A stretch of 64,000 bases of DNA from Paenibacillus montanisoli (GTDB taxonomy: Bacteria > Bacillota > Bacilli > Paenibacillales > Paenibacillaceae). The notes below the pieces were generated by a model. It searched no databases, had not been told where the DNA came from, and was given only the letters and a program-made list of their open reading frames with translations. The stretch is taken from NCBI RefSeq assembly GCF_003268025.1, contig NZ_QLUW01000005.1, positions 186,001-250,000 on the forward strand, in the 5' to 3' direction. This document shows positions 1-8,380 of the stretch, one piece after another; position 1 is the first letter of the stretch; the number at the start of each line of letters is the position of its first letter. The translations under genes and the position numbers were made by a program.

Positions 1-226
1 GCTCATCCCGGTACTTACTCCTGCCCTCTGTGTCCTGCTCGTCCATGTACTCGCTCTTGCTCTTTGTCTCGCTCGCCGTTATCTCTTGCCCTCTATATCC
101 CGATTCTGCCTATTTTCGCACAACTACTAATATATGTACCTAAGCCTCGACCCCATCCTTGCTGTTGTCCTATTCTCTATTCCAGTTCCTTACTCCGAAC
201 CGTCTCACAAGCTTATAACTATACAA
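1..226. other. pyrimidine-rich stretch without a convincing gene
   Basis: The + strand is rich in C and T, with many short CTC/TGC runs. I see no ribosome binding site followed by a protein-like frame on either strand. It lies beyond the prfA terminator. In many Firmicutes prmC follows prfA, but nothing prmC-like is visible here. Confidence 0.4.
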
Positions 227-251
227 ACGGGAGCAGCCTAAGCCGCTCCCG
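227..251 (-). terminator. terminator of prfA
   Basis: An inverted repeat with arms ACGGGAGC and GCTCCCGT surrounds a 9-nt loop, 12 bp after the prfA stop codon. In the minus direction it is followed by a short T-rich stretch (TTTGTATAG). It suggests prfA ends its transcription unit here. Confidence 0.6.
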
Positions 252-262
252 TCATCCATAAA

Positions 263-1336
263 TCAAGCCATATTTTCGCGTTCCATCAGTTCCGTCTGGG
301 CGGTCAATGTAAGCGCGTTGATGATTTCTTCCATGTCTCCGTTCAGAACGGAGTCCAGCTTGTGCAGCGTCAACCCGATCCGGTGGTCCGTTACCCGGCT
401 TTGCGGGTAGTTGTACGTCCGGATCCGCTCGCTGCGGTCGCCCGTACCGACTTTGCTCTTGCGCTCGCCGGCATATTTCGCTTCTTCCTCTTGGCGGCGG
501 ATGTCCGAAATCCGCGCGCGAAGCACTTGAAGCGCCTTCGCTTTGTTCTCGTTCTGCGACTTGCCGTCCTGGCACTGAGCCATGATGCCTGTCGGAACGT
601 GAAGCACGCGCACGGCCGATTTGGTCGTGTTGACGGACTGACCGCCCGCGCCGCTGGAGCAGAACGTATCGATCCGGATGTCCTTGTCGAGGATCTCAAC
701 TTCGACTTCCTCAACCTCCGGCATAACCGCAACGGTCGACGTCGACGTATGAATCCGGCCGCCCGACTCCGTTACCGGAATACGCTGCACGCGGTGCGCG
801 CCGCTCTCGTACTTCAGCTTGCTGTACGCGCCTTTGCCCGCCACCATAAAGATAATCTCTTTAAAGCCGCCGAGGTCGCTCTCGCTCGCTTCCATAACCT
901 CGACCTTCCAGCCTTGCGTATCCGCAAACTTCGTATACATGCGATAGAGATCCGATGCGAACAGCGCCGCTTCGTCGCCGCCGGCCGCGCCGCGGATTTC
1001 GACGATGACGTTCTTGTCGTCGTTCGGGTCTTTCGGCAGAAGCAGCACTTGAATCTCTGCTTCCAGCTCGGTTTTGCGCTCGCTCAGCTCGTCGATTTCC
1101 ATCTTCACCATTTCGCGCATTTCATCGTCCAGCTTCTCGTTCTGCATCACTTTCGCATCATCAAGCTGCTCGGACACCTGCTTATATTCCGTATATGCCG
1201 CGTAAGGGGCCTGCAAGTCCGACTGCTCTTTGGAGTAGTCGCGCAGCTTCTTCGGATCGCTCGCGACATCCGGATCGCAAAGCAGCTCGCTCAATTTCTC
1301 ATACCGGTCAGCGAGTGCCTGTAAACGGTCCAACAC
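263..1336 (-). CDS. prfA: peptide chain release factor 1
   Basis: This is class I release factor RF1, which recognises UAA and UAG in the ribosomal A site and triggers hydrolysis of peptidyl-tRNA. The tripeptide anticodon motif is PVT (PxT type, RF1 rather than the SPF of RF2), near residues 187-189. The catalytic GGQ lies near 231-233 within [10 protein letters not shown]. The N-terminal coiled-coil domain is complete and the length of about 357 aa is normal. I place the start at a GTG that gives the family N-terminus MLDRLQ, 7 nt after GAGGTG. The ATG two codons upstream sits almost on that ribosome binding site and is less likely. The ychF gene lies upstream, separated by a terminator, so prfA probably has its own promoter. 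Confidence 0.95.
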   Translation of the reverse strand: MLDRLQALADRYEKLSELLCDPDVASDPKKLRDYSKEQSDLQAPYAAYTEYKQVSEQLDDAKVMQNEKLDDEMREMVKMEIDELSERKTELEAEIQVLLLPKDPNDDKNVIVEIRGAAGGDEAALFASDLYRMYTKFADTQGWKVEVMEASESDLGGFKEIIFMVAGKGAYSKLKYESGAHRVQRIPVTESGGRIHTSTSTVAVMPEVEEVEVEILDKDIRIDTFCSSGAGGQSVNTTKSAVRVLHVPTGIMAQCQDGKSQNENKAKALQVLRARISDIRRQEEEAKYAGERKSKVGTGDRSERIRTYNYPQSRVTDHRIGLTLHKLDSVLNGDMEEIINALTLTAQTELMERENMA

Positions 1337-1471
1337 TGTCATTCACCTCTATTTTTTATAATAAATCCTATTGGTCGTTCCATTAGTATAACATAACGCA
1401 CGCTAATCCATAAACGTGACAATTCTGGAGAATTTGCCGGCTTTCGCATAGCGGCCGCCGCCGCGCACAGC

Positions 1472-1495
1472 AAAAGGACCCGAGCTATCGGGTCC
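1472..1495 (-). terminator. terminator downstream of ychF
   Basis: A perfect 8-bp stem (GGACCCGA/TCGGGTCC) with a 4-nt loop is followed on the minus strand by TTTTGC. It lies just past the ychF stop codon and separates it from prfA. Confidence 0.75.
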
Positions 1496-1510
1496 CTGCA
1501 TCACACTGCA

Positions 1511-2611
1511 TTACACGTTGAAACGGAAATGCATGACGTCGCCGTCCTGCACGATATACTCTTTGCCCTCCAGGCGGAGCTGCCCTCTTTCCTTAGCCGC
1601 GTTCATCGAGCCCGCAGCCATCAGATCTTCGTAGGACACCACTTCCGCACGGATAAAGCCGCGTTCAAAATCAGTATGAATGACGCCGGCCGCTTGCGGC
1701 GCCTTCATGCCTTTGCGGATCGTCCAAGCGCGTACTTCCTGCACGCCCGCCGTGAAGTACGTGTACAAGCCAAGCAGCTTGTATGCCGCGCGGATCAGAC
1801 GGTTCAGGCCGGATTCCGCAAGGCCGAGCTCAGCCAGGAACATTTCCTTGTCCTCGCCCTCCAGCTCCGCGATCTCGGCTTCCACCTTCGCGCTGATCGG
1901 CACAACCTCCGCGCCTTCGGCTTTCGCGAATTCGCGGACAAGCTCCACGTAGCTGTTGCCTTCGGAGTTAGCCGCTTCGCCTTCGCTTACGTTCGCCGCA
2001 TACAGCACCGGCTTCATCGTCAGCAGGTGCAGGTCGCGGATCAGCAGCTTCTCGTCATCAGTGAGCTCTACGCTGCGCGCAGGCTGATCGTTGTACAGCG
2101 CTTCTTTGATCCGCTCGAGCGTTTCAACCTCTTGCGCAATCTTCTTGTCGCCGCCCTTGAGGTTTTTGCGGGAGCGCTCGATTTTGCGATCGACCGAGTC
2201 GATATCCGCCAGAATCAACTCCAGGTTGATCGTATTGATGTCTCCGATCGGATCCACTTTGCCCGATACGTGCGTGATGTTCTCGTCTTGGAAGCAGCGC
2301 ACGACGTGCACGATCGCGTCCACTTCGCGGATGTGCGCAAGGAACTTGTTGCCGAGGCCTTCGCCTTTGCTCGCGCCTTTTACGATCCCTGCGATATCGA
2401 TGAATTCAAATGCGGTCGGAACCGTTTTGTTCGGCACGACCAGCTCCGTCAATTTATCCAGACGCTCATCCGGCACTTCCACGACGCCGACGTTCGGGTC
2501 GATCGTGCAGAACGGATAGTTCGCGGATTCAGCGCCCGCTTGCGTAATTGCATTAAATAAAGTCGATTTGCCCACGTTAGGCAAGCCGACGATGCCAGCT
2601 TTCAAAGCCAT
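1511..2611 (-). CDS. ychF: YchF/Ola1-type ribosome-associated ATPase
   Basis: This is a universally conserved P-loop protein of the Obg/YchF group. It prefers ATP over GTP and associates with ribosomes and stress responses in other bacteria. The P-loop GLPNVGKST lies at about residues 8-16, the G3-type motif DIAG at about 70, and the usual NKxD guanine-specificity motif is replaced by NVSE, as is typical of YchF. The C-terminal TGS-like domain ends with the conserved [13 protein letters not shown]. The length of 366 aa is normal. I start at the ATG of MALKAG because it follows AGGGGTGTCC at usable spacing; the GTG four codons upstream is part of that ribosome binding site. The gene appears to be monocistronic. 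Confidence 0.93.
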   Translation of the reverse strand: MALKAGIVGLPNVGKSTLFNAITQAGAESANYPFCTIDPNVGVVEVPDERLDKLTELVVPNKTVPTAFEFIDIAGIVKGASKGEGLGNKFLAHIREVDAIVHVVRCFQDENITHVSGKVDPIGDINTINLELILADIDSVDRKIERSRKNLKGGDKKIAQEVETLERIKEALYNDQPARSVELTDDEKLLIRDLHLLTMKPVLYAANVSEGEAANSEGNSYVELVREFAKAEGAEVVPISAKVEAEIAELEGEDKEMFLAELGLAESGLNRLIRAAYKLLGLYTYFTAGVQEVRAWTIRKGMKAPQAAGVIHTDFERGFIRAEVVSYEDLMAAGSMNAAKERGQLRLEGKEYIVQDGDVMHFRFNV

Positions 2612-2804
2612 TGATAAGGACACCCCTGTTCCGTAATAAACAATCTCAAAACATTATACATGAAGGGGGGGAAATAAAAAAGCAAGATCCGCCCTATCCG
2701 ATTGTAAACTTACGCCAATAAGGCGCCTGTCCCGCTCCTGCATGCCGCCCCCTGATTCCGAACATACTACATCACGAGCGACATCCTTCGGAGGTGAACC
2801 CGGC

Positions 2805-2951
2805 ATGGAGAACCAGACCCATAAAGGCAATTACAAAGGCACAACCAAGATGCACGCGAAAAATCAGGATATGGCCTTCGTCAACGATACGATCGAGGAT
2901 GCCAAGTCCGTCACCAACTACAGCAACGTGAAGAAGGAAACCGATAAGTAA
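2805..2951 (+). CDS. small hydrophilic protein of unknown function (48 aa)
   Basis: This short gene has a strong ribosome binding site (GGAGGTG) 8 bp before an ATG and is followed by a strong terminator. The protein begins MENQTHKGNYKGTTKMHAKN and is rich in Lys, Asn and Thr. It has no membrane segment, no cysteine and no recognisable domain. A longer frame starting 63 bp upstream has no ribosome binding site and I reject that start. The composition resembles small spore or stress proteins of Bacillales, but I cannot assign a family. Confidence 0.65.
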   Translation: MENQTHKGNYKGTTKMHAKNQDMAFVNDTIEDAKSVTNYSNVKKETDK

Positions 2952-2978
2952 TCCGCCTGTCCGAACTTCCTCCCTCTC

Positions 2979-3025
2979 AAAAAAGAGTGCCCGCCAGATC
3001 ATCGCCGACCTGCGGGCACTCTTTT
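2979..3025. terminator. bidirectional terminator
   Basis: A stem of AGAGTGCCCGC and GCGGGCACTCT is flanked by an A-run on the left and a T-run on the right. It therefore works for the small + strand gene and for the - strand MerR gene that converge here. Confidence 0.85.
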
Positions 3026-3031
3026 ACTTGC

Positions 3032-3799
3032 CTACGGCTTGCTTACGCCTGTGTAAACATGAATCGCATCCCGCAAAAACTCGGCCGTTCCCGGCTGGTC
3101 CGCATCGTAATACGCCGTGAACCGCGCGTCGTCGACGTACATCTGCGACAAATTCGCATGGGCTTCCTTGCTGTAATCGCTCCAGTAAAAGGTCAGCCAT
3201 TGACGGTGCAAATCCGCCGCCTTCTGAGCGAGCTCGCCCGCCGGATCGCCTTGCTTGAACGCCTCCGCGAGCGTCTCCTTGATTTCCTCCGCCAGTTGGG
3301 TAACCCGCTCATGCTCTTCCTGCGTCATATTTTTAAGCTTGGCATTGGACTTGTTCACCGCATCGTCGCCGTATTTCTCGCGCGCTTCCTTGCCGTGCTT
3401 CTGCTCGTTCTCGTCAATCATGCGCTGCTTGAAGCCTTCGAATTTCGCTTTATCGCTCATCGTCATTCTCCCTTCGGCCGCCGCGATCGTTTGCTCCACG
3501 TTCGCAATCAGCATATCGAGCTGCTTTCGTTTGTCGAGGAGCTGCTCCTTGTGCTGCCTTAGGGCCGCGTTTCCGTCAAAGGACGGGTCATTCATGATTG
3601 CGTTAATGCTCTCCAGACTGACGCCAAGCTCCCGGTAAAATAAAATCTGCTGCAGCCTGTCGACCTCCGCCTGACCGTAGATGCGGTAGCCCGAGGAGTT
3701 CATTCTTGCCGGCTTAAGAAGACCTACCTCGTCGTAATACCGCAATGTCCTTGTGCTGACGCCCGCGAGCCTGCCCAGCTTCTGCACGGTATATTCCAC
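3032..3799 (-). CDS. MerR-family regulator with TipAS-type effector domain
   Basis: This is a transcription activator of the MerR family with a C-terminal TipAS antibiotic-recognition-like domain. The N-terminal winged helix reads YTVQKLGRLAGVSTRTLRYY, followed by a dimerisation helix to about residue 110. The rest (MSDKAKFEGFK to the end) has the helical TipAS fold with conserved aromatic residues, which in TipA binds thiopeptides. About 255 aa is the expected size. The start is GTG, 4 nt after GGGAGGTGA; the ATG eight codons upstream lacks a site of its own. No neighbouring resistance gene points to the ligand. The sulfite-oxidase-like gene lies upstream on the same strand, but the gap of about 70 bp makes co-transcription uncertain. 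Confidence 0.88.
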   Translation of the reverse strand: MEYTVQKLGRLAGVSTRTLRYYDEVGLLKPARMNSSGYRIYGQAEVDRLQQILFYRELGVSLESINAIMNDPSFDGNAALRQHKEQLLDKRKQLDMLIANVEQTIAAAEGRMTMSDKAKFEGFKQRMIDENEQKHGKEAREKYGDDAVNKSNAKLKNMTQEEHERVTQLAEEIKETLAEAFKQGDPAGELAQKAADLHRQWLTFYWSDYSKEAHANLSQMYVDDARFTAYYDADQPGTAEFLRDAIHVYTGVSKP

Positions 3800-3870
3800 A
3801 GCTTCACCTCCCGACAACCCCACTCTACACCTTTACGCAACGTGAATGTCAAACCTATTTTTCGGCCGAA

Positions 3871-5100
3871 TCAGACCCACGCATCGGTATCGTAACCGCG
3901 CTCTTCCCAGTATCCGGTGTGATTCCCCTCGATCAGCTCGATCCGGTTCAGCCACTTCACCGACTTGTAGGCGTACATTTTCGGCACGATCAGCCGCACC
4001 GGACCTCCGAGGTCGCTTGGAATCGGCTTGCCGTCATGCAGCACCGCCACCATGACATCGTCCATGTCGGCTTGCTCTAGCGTCAGCGAGTCGGTATAAA
4101 CACCGTCCCCGGAATAAAATTTCACCGTCTTAGCCGAAGGCTTCACGCCGGCCATCTTCAAGAAATCCTTCAGCTTGATGCCCTCCCACGTATTGCCGAG
4201 CACCGACCAGCCGGTGACGCAGTGAAAATCGCTGACCTGCGCCTCCCGCTTCAGCGCCACGAATTGCTCCCAATTCCATTGCTGCGGCTTTTCTACAAGC
4301 CCGTCGATAATGAACGTAAAATTGCTGTTATCGAATGCCGGAATCGGCGTTACCGTGTAGATGCGGAACGAGCCGCGGCTTCCCCCGCCGATCGGCGGCG
4401 AAGAAGCCGGCAGCGGTTTCGGCGCTGGAATCAGGTTATTGGCATCCGCCTGGATGACTTCGTCCAGCTGTGCGCCCGGGCTCATCTGATTGCCGAGCCA
4501 TTTCAGAAAAGAAGGCCCGACCGCCACGGCGATGCCTGCGCCCACGACCGTCCGGATAAACGCCCGTCTCGACATAACGGCCTCCGGCTTTGCAGCCGGA
4601 TGCAAGCCTTCACGCGCGCTCCCGGTTTTGATCGTGCGCCGATGCGGCTCCTTCAGCCACTTCAGCCGGGTGAGGGAGTGATAAATGATATAAGGAAGTC
4701 CGGTCCACGTCAGCACGTCATGAACATAGAGAGCATTGTTCGACCAGGCCGGACCGACGGCCTTGAATTGCCATAGCAGCAGGCCGGACAACAGCCAGCC
4801 GACCAGCAGCCCCAGCACGATAAGGACGTTGGCCTTCTGCAACCGCTTCCCTTTTAGCTGCTTCCAATGCTTCCCCGCCAGCGCCAGATAATAAAGAACC
4901 GGTATCAGCGAAGCGATGCCGACCACGATATGAACATAACGAATGATGACTCTGCCCTCGCCCAAAATGCCGCGCCACAGCCCTTGGAACAAAATAAGCC
5001 CGGTCAGCGCGAGAATGACAACGATCCACCCATTCCATGAGTGAAGAGAAACCAGTTTCTTCCCATAGCCTTTGCGCAGATTGGCCAGCCATTTCTGCAT
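3871..5100 (-). CDS. membrane-anchored sulfite-oxidase-like molybdoenzyme (cytochrome b-like domain fused to molybdopterin domain)
   Basis: The first 150 residues form about four membrane helices with histidines at H20, H57, H127 and H141 that could ligate haem b, like the membrane subunit of MsrPQ or YuiH-type systems. A twin-arginine-like segment (SRRAFIRTVVGAGIAVAVGP, about residues 177-196) starts the second half. The rest is an oxidoreductase molybdopterin-binding domain of the sulfite oxidase family, with the molybdenum ligand Cys294 in HCVTGWS. It probably transfers electrons between the membrane pool and a substrate outside the cell. The substrate is not evident; methionine sulfoxide repair and sulfite oxidation are both possible. 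Having both functions in one 409-aa chain with an internal Tat-like motif is unusual. Confidence 0.85.
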   Translation of the reverse strand: MQKWLANLRKGYGKKLVSLHSWNGWIVVILALTGLILFQGLWRGILGEGRVIIRYVHIVVGIASLIPVLYYLALAGKHWKQLKGKRLQKANVLIVLGLLVGWLLSGLLLWQFKAVGPAWSNNALYVHDVLTWTGLPYIIYHSLTRLKWLKEPHRRTIKTGSAREGLHPAAKPEAVMSRRAFIRTVVGAGIAVAVGPSFLKWLGNQMSPGAQLDEVIQADANNLIPAPKPLPASSPPIGGGSRGSFRIYTVTPIPAFDNSNFTFIIDGLVEKPQQWNWEQFVALKREAQVSDFHCVTGWSVLGNTWEGIKLKDFLKMAGVKPSAKTVKFYSGDGVYTDSLTLEQADMDDVMVAVLHDGKPIPSDLGGPVRLIVPKMYAYKSVKWLNRIELIEGNHTGYWEERGYDTDAWV

Positions 5101-5218
5101 CGGTCCGTCCCCCTTGTCGTTTACTCCTTTGTATAACGTAATAGACGTGGAATCGGTTATAAAAATCCCGCTGAAACGTATGTATTTTTTGTATGGCCGA
5201 AAACTTCAGGCAAACAAC

Positions 5219-5250
5219 GAAGCCCTCACGCCATGTCGGCGCGAGGGCTT
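5219..5250 (-). terminator. terminator of trxA
   Basis: On the minus strand a stem of AAGCCCTCGCGCC and GGCGTGAGGGCTT (one mismatch) is followed by CGTTGTTT, directly after the trxA stop codon. Confidence 0.75.
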
Positions 5251-5263
5251 GTTCTTGCTGACT

Positions 5264-5575
5264 TTACAGCTGGCCTTGAATTTTGTTTTTCAGGGCGTCT
5301 TTGGATTGCAGACCGACCATTTTGTCAACCGGTTGGCCGTTTTTGAACAGGATCAGCGTAGGGATCGACATGACGCCGAATTGGGATGCCAGTTCAGGCT
5401 CCTCGTCTACGTTGATTTTTGCGATTGTAGCCGTACCTGAAAGCTCGCCTGCAAGCTCTTCTACGATTGGAAGCTGCATTTTGCAAGGTCCGCACCATGG
5501 CGCCCAGAAATCAACGAGCGTTACGCCGCTCTCGATGCTTTGGTTGAATGTGTCTTTCGTCAATGCTACTGCCAT
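5264..5575 (-). CDS. trxA: thioredoxin
   Basis: This is a single-domain cytosolic thioredoxin that reduces protein disulfides using electrons from thioredoxin reductase. The active site WCGPCK lies near residue 28, followed by the conserved cis-proline region SIPTLILF and the C-terminal amphipathic helix. The length of about 103 aa is standard. Two ATGs lie two codons apart after GAGAGGATGA; I use the second, which gives MAVALTKDTF. It follows an Rrf2 regulator by about 65 bp on the same strand, so the two may be co-transcribed and the regulator may sense thiol stress. Confidence 0.95.
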   Translation of the reverse strand: MAVALTKDTFNQSIESGVTLVDFWAPWCGPCKMQLPIVEELAGELSGTATIAKINVDEEPELASQFGVMSIPTLILFKNGQPVDKMVGLQSKDALKNKIQGQL

Positions 5576-5642
5576 AATCATTCATCCTCTCTATTTAATA
5601 AGTTCACAAGCTTATGGGAAGGGAAGCCCCGTCTCACCTAAT

Positions 5643-6068
5643 TCAGCATTGCTTGCATTCCTTTATCTGACCTAATACATCGGAAATCGTAATGCCGCCA
5701 AAATAGCTTTCCAGCTGCTTCTCCGCCCTGCAGAAAATACCGTCCATCACTTCCCGCATGTTGGAGCCGACTACGCAGTCCATCTCCGGGTTGCCCGAGC
5801 ACCAGCTCGGAATGACGGAGCCCTGCGCCATCAGCTTGTAAATATCGGCCAAAGTGACGACCGCCGGATCAAGCGTCAGCCGGTAGCCGCCGCCCGCGCC
5901 TTCCCGCGTATCGACGTAACCGCCGCGCTTCAAGCAGCTCATCACTTTGCGGATCCGCGCCGGATTGGTCGCGACATTGTCGGCAATGGCCTCGCTAGGC
6001 GCCATACGCTCCGGCAAATAAGCCAGATAAACTAAACTGTGTACGGCAATGGTGAATTCGCTGTTCAT
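5643..6068 (-). CDS. Rrf2-family transcriptional regulator
   Basis: This is an Rrf2-type winged-helix repressor (141 aa). The DNA-binding part is followed by the family signature REGAGGGYRLTLDPAVVTLADI (about residues 57-77). Cysteines lie in WCSGNPEMDC (about 93-102), one further downstream, and a CKQC tail. The spacing resembles YwnA-like members rather than the three-Cys Fe-S cluster of IscR or NsrR. It may sense thiol oxidation or a metal. It is immediately upstream of trxA on the same strand. The ribosome binding site is GGGGTG. Confidence 0.85.
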   Translation of the reverse strand: MNSEFTIAVHSLVYLAYLPERMAPSEAIADNVATNPARIRKVMSCLKRGGYVDTREGAGGGYRLTLDPAVVTLADIYKLMAQGSVIPSWCSGNPEMDCVVGSNMREVMDGIFCRAEKQLESYFGGITISDVLGQIKECKQC

Positions 6069-6177
6069 GCTTTAACGGCACCCCGCTTTGTACTGTAATC
6101 ATATCAGTTACAGTTATTCCTGTCAACAGCGGCAGTTATCCTATTTTGCGAATTCGGGCCTCGATCTATGCAAGCTT

Positions 6178-7065
6178 CTAGTCGAACAACTCCAGCTGTT
6201 CGGCGGTTTCCTTTGGCGGGGGCGGCAAGCGGAACGAACCGCGCGGCGGCAGCTGGTGCAGCATCGCCATCAGCTGCAGCGCGTTATCCGCCGCATCCCC
6301 GCCGGAATTGTTGTTGAAGAGGACGCAGACCGTGCCGGTGTGCTGTTCAAGGCGCTTTAGCCGCTCCGCCCATTCCGCGAGCTCCGTTTCATGATAGCGG
6401 TAAAGGTAGCGTACATCCCGCCAATTCGGTTGTCCGGCGGACACCCAGCCATCCGTGTTGCGGCCGTGCAGCCTCACCAAAGTGTACCGGTCATCCGTGG
6501 TCGCCTCCACGATCGGGATGGATCCGTCACCTGCCTGCGGTTCATCGCATACCGTATGTATCCAGCCCTCGCGCTTTGTGAAGGCCAGCGTCTTCTCCCG
6601 CATCTCCGGCGCGAACCAGCTCTGATGCCGGAATTCCAGCGCAACGGGCACATCGCCCATGAGCGCCTTGGCGGTCCGCAGCGTGTTTACATTGGGCCGG
6701 GTACAGTTAAACCATGGCGGGTATTGAAACAGGACGGCCAACAGCTTGCCCGCTTTGCGAATGGGCTCGATCGCGTCCAAGAAGGCCTGGAACATCGCCC
6801 GTTCGCTCTCATACGGGTGAAATCCTTTGCCGCCGCGCGCATGCCCAGTCATGCCCTGGTAAGCTTTGATGACGAAACGGAAGTTTTCCGGCGTTTCCGC
6901 CGCCCATTTTTCGAGCGTCTGCGGCGATTGGATGGCGTAGAAGGTGCTATCCACTTCAACGACGCGGAACCATTGCGCATAGGCCGGCAGTTTGTTTTTG
7001 GCGCTGCCCGCATCCCGGTATAGCTCTGAATGATCGCCCCAGCCGCATAAACCGATCTCGATCAT
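6178..7065 (-). CDS. DUF72 family protein (YecE-like)
   Basis: This is a TIM-barrel-like DUF72 protein of unknown molecular function. Family hallmarks are the N-terminal IGLCGWGDH, the segment YAQWFRVVEVDSTFYAIQS, and the C-terminal VLFNNNSGGDAADNALQL. The start ATG follows GGGAGGGG by 9 nt; an ATG 12 codons earlier has no ribosome binding site. It stands alone between divergent genes. About 295 aa is the normal family size. Confidence 0.88.
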   Translation of the reverse strand: MIEIGLCGWGDHSELYRDAGSAKNKLPAYAQWFRVVEVDSTFYAIQSPQTLEKWAAETPENFRFVIKAYQGMTGHARGGKGFHPYESERAMFQAFLDAIEPIRKAGKLLAVLFQYPPWFNCTRPNVNTLRTAKALMGDVPVALEFRHQSWFAPEMREKTLAFTKREGWIHTVCDEPQAGDGSIPIVEATTDDRYTLVRLHGRNTDGWVSAGQPNWRDVRYLYRYHETELAEWAERLKRLEQHTGTVCVLFNNNSGGDAADNALQLMAMLHQLPPRGSFRLPPPPKETAEQLELFD

Positions 7066-7207
7066 GCGTAACGTCCCCTCCCTTAGCCCATAAGCCTGCA
7101 TGTCCCTTGCTTGATCAGCTAAACTACATTAGCATGGGTTATGAGATTAAGTTTACTTCCCGATTCGTTCGGAAATCAAATATTAGCCGAAAGGTTGTCG
7201 TTCCCGC

Positions 7208-7846
7208 ATGCATATTGACGTTTACTCCGATGTGGTCTGTCCATGGTGCCGCATTGGCAAGCAAAATTTAACCCGCGCGATCGCGATGTGGTCGGAGACA
7301 AACGATGAGCCCGTTACCGTCGCCTTTCATGCGTACCAGCTCGATCCCGGGCTGCCGCCCGAAGGGCGCCCGTTTGATGAAGTGATGATCAAAAAGATGG
7401 GCGGCGGCCCTGAATCGCTCAAGCGCGCTACCCAGCATGTCACGCAAGCGGGGGCGGCCGTTGGCGTCACGTTCCGGTTTGACCGGGTCACGCGGATGCC
7501 GAACACGTATCTGGCGCACCGCTTTATTGCGCTGCTGCCTGAAGACCGCAAAGAGGAGGCGGTGGATGAGCTTTTCCGCGCCTATTTCGAGGAAGGCTTG
7601 GACGTCGCGCAGATGAGCGTCATCCTGTCGGTTGCCGAACGTCTCGGCGTATTTTCGCCTGACCTTCAGGAAAGACTCGAGCGCGGCGAGGGCAGAGAAG
7701 CGGTTGACGCCGACCTTCGCAAAGCGCAGCAGCTGGGCATTACCGGCGTACCCTTCTTCATCTTCAATAACCGCTATGCGCTTTCCGGCGCCTACCCGGC
7801 CGAGGAGATGTTCGGCCTGATGGGCGGCGTCAATACGGGCGTATAA
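7208..7846 (+). CDS. DsbA-family oxidoreductase (FrnE-like)
   Basis: This thioredoxin-fold protein has a CPWC active site at residues 11-14 of IDVYSDVVCPWCRIG and the FrnE-type helical insert. The cis-proline region is LGITGVPFFIFNNRYALSGAYP. It lacks a signal peptide and is probably a cytosolic disulfide oxidoreductase or isomerase. The C-terminus ends GLMGGVNTGV rather than the usual terminal helix, and the DNA after the stop codon reads as a remnant of an unrelated enzyme, so the 3' end may have been trimmed by a deletion. The ribosome binding site is weak (AAGG). Confidence 0.85.
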   Translation: MHIDVYSDVVCPWCRIGKQNLTRAIAMWSETNDEPVTVAFHAYQLDPGLPPEGRPFDEVMIKKMGGGPESLKRATQHVTQAGAAVGVTFRFDRVTRMPNTYLAHRFIALLPEDRKEEAVDELFRAYFEEGLDVAQMSVILSVAERLGVFSPDLQERLERGEGREAVDADLRKAQQLGITGVPFFIFNNRYALSGAYPAEEMFGLMGGVNTGV

Positions 7847-7849
7847 TGA

Positions 7850-8026
7850 TGGAACGGAAACAGTCCTTCGTACGGAGACCCGCTGCTGGAGGAGGAAAGC
7901 CGCAAGAGCTTCGATTTCTTGATCGGCATCGATAAAGGGATTACGCTGCTCATGCTGGAGAATTACCGGAGCGGCTTCGTCTGGAAGCAGTACATGAAGA
8001 ACGCCCATGTTCGTTGGACTGAAAAA
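7850..8026 (+). pseudogene. remnant of the C-terminus of a glucoamylase-like (Glycoamylase domain) protein
   Basis: Directly after the tandem TAA TGA of the FrnE-like gene, the same frame continues without a start codon and reads as protein. It includes ESRKSFDFLIGIDKGITLLM and then LENYRSGFVWKQYMKN. From memory this matches the final segment of the large Glycoamylase-domain proteins, which end with a GIDQGP..MIENYRSGLLW type motif. No start, no ribosome binding site and no catalytic part remain. I infer a 3' fragment left by a deletion. It runs into the terminator of the convergent SMR gene. Confidence 0.5.
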
Positions 8027-8053
8027 AGCGGCGGTCCGTTAATGACCGCCGCC
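8022..8053 (-). terminator. terminator overlapping the 3' end of the second SMR gene
   Basis: On the minus strand a GC-rich stem (GGCGGTC/GACCGCC, extendable) is followed by GCTTTTTTC. The 5' arm is formed by the last codons of the SMR gene. Confidence 0.8.
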
Positions 8054-8362
8054 AATGACCCGTAGTCCGGCAACACCGATAATAATCATCGCGATAAAGA
8101 GCAGTTTGCTTTTGTTTTTGGATTCGCCGAACGCAAGCATCCCGAGCAGCACGCTGCCGACCGAGCCGATTCCCGTCCATACGCCGTACGCCGTGCTGAT
8201 CGGAATATCTTGAAGCGATCTCGACAGGAAGTAGAAGCTGACGGCCCCTGACGCTAGCGCGAGCAGCGTGCCCTTCCAGTTTTTGAACCCGTTCGACAGC
8301 TTCATCCCCGTTACGCCGCCTACTTCGCCCAATCCCGAAATAAGCAAGAACAACCAAGCCAT
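8039..8362 (-). CDS. SMR-family efflux protein, second subunit (SugE/Gdx-like)
   Basis: This is a four-helix small multidrug resistance protein of 107 aa. It has the conserved proton/substrate glutamate Glu13 in SGLGEVGG and the motif STAYGVWTGIGSVGS in helix 3. It lies 18 bp downstream of another SMR gene with which it probably forms a heterodimeric exporter, as EbrAB and YkkCD do. SugE/Gdx members export guanidinium or quaternary ammonium compounds; the actual substrate cannot be read from sequence. Confidence 0.88.
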   Translation of the reverse strand: MAWLFLLISGLGEVGGVTGMKLSNGFKNWKGTLLALASGAVSFYFLSRSLQDIPISTAYGVWTGIGSVGSVLLGMLAFGESKNKSKLLFIAMIIIGVAGLRVIGGGH

Positions 8363-8380
8363 CTTTTTTGAGCCTCCCTT

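Noticed and set aside
362-1324. Plus-strand frame opposite prfA
   Set aside because: Antisense of a conserved release factor, with skewed composition and no start signal.
2742-2804. Longer version of the 48-aa protein
   Set aside because: The first 21 codons cover the ribosome binding site GGAGGTG, which fixes the start at 2805.
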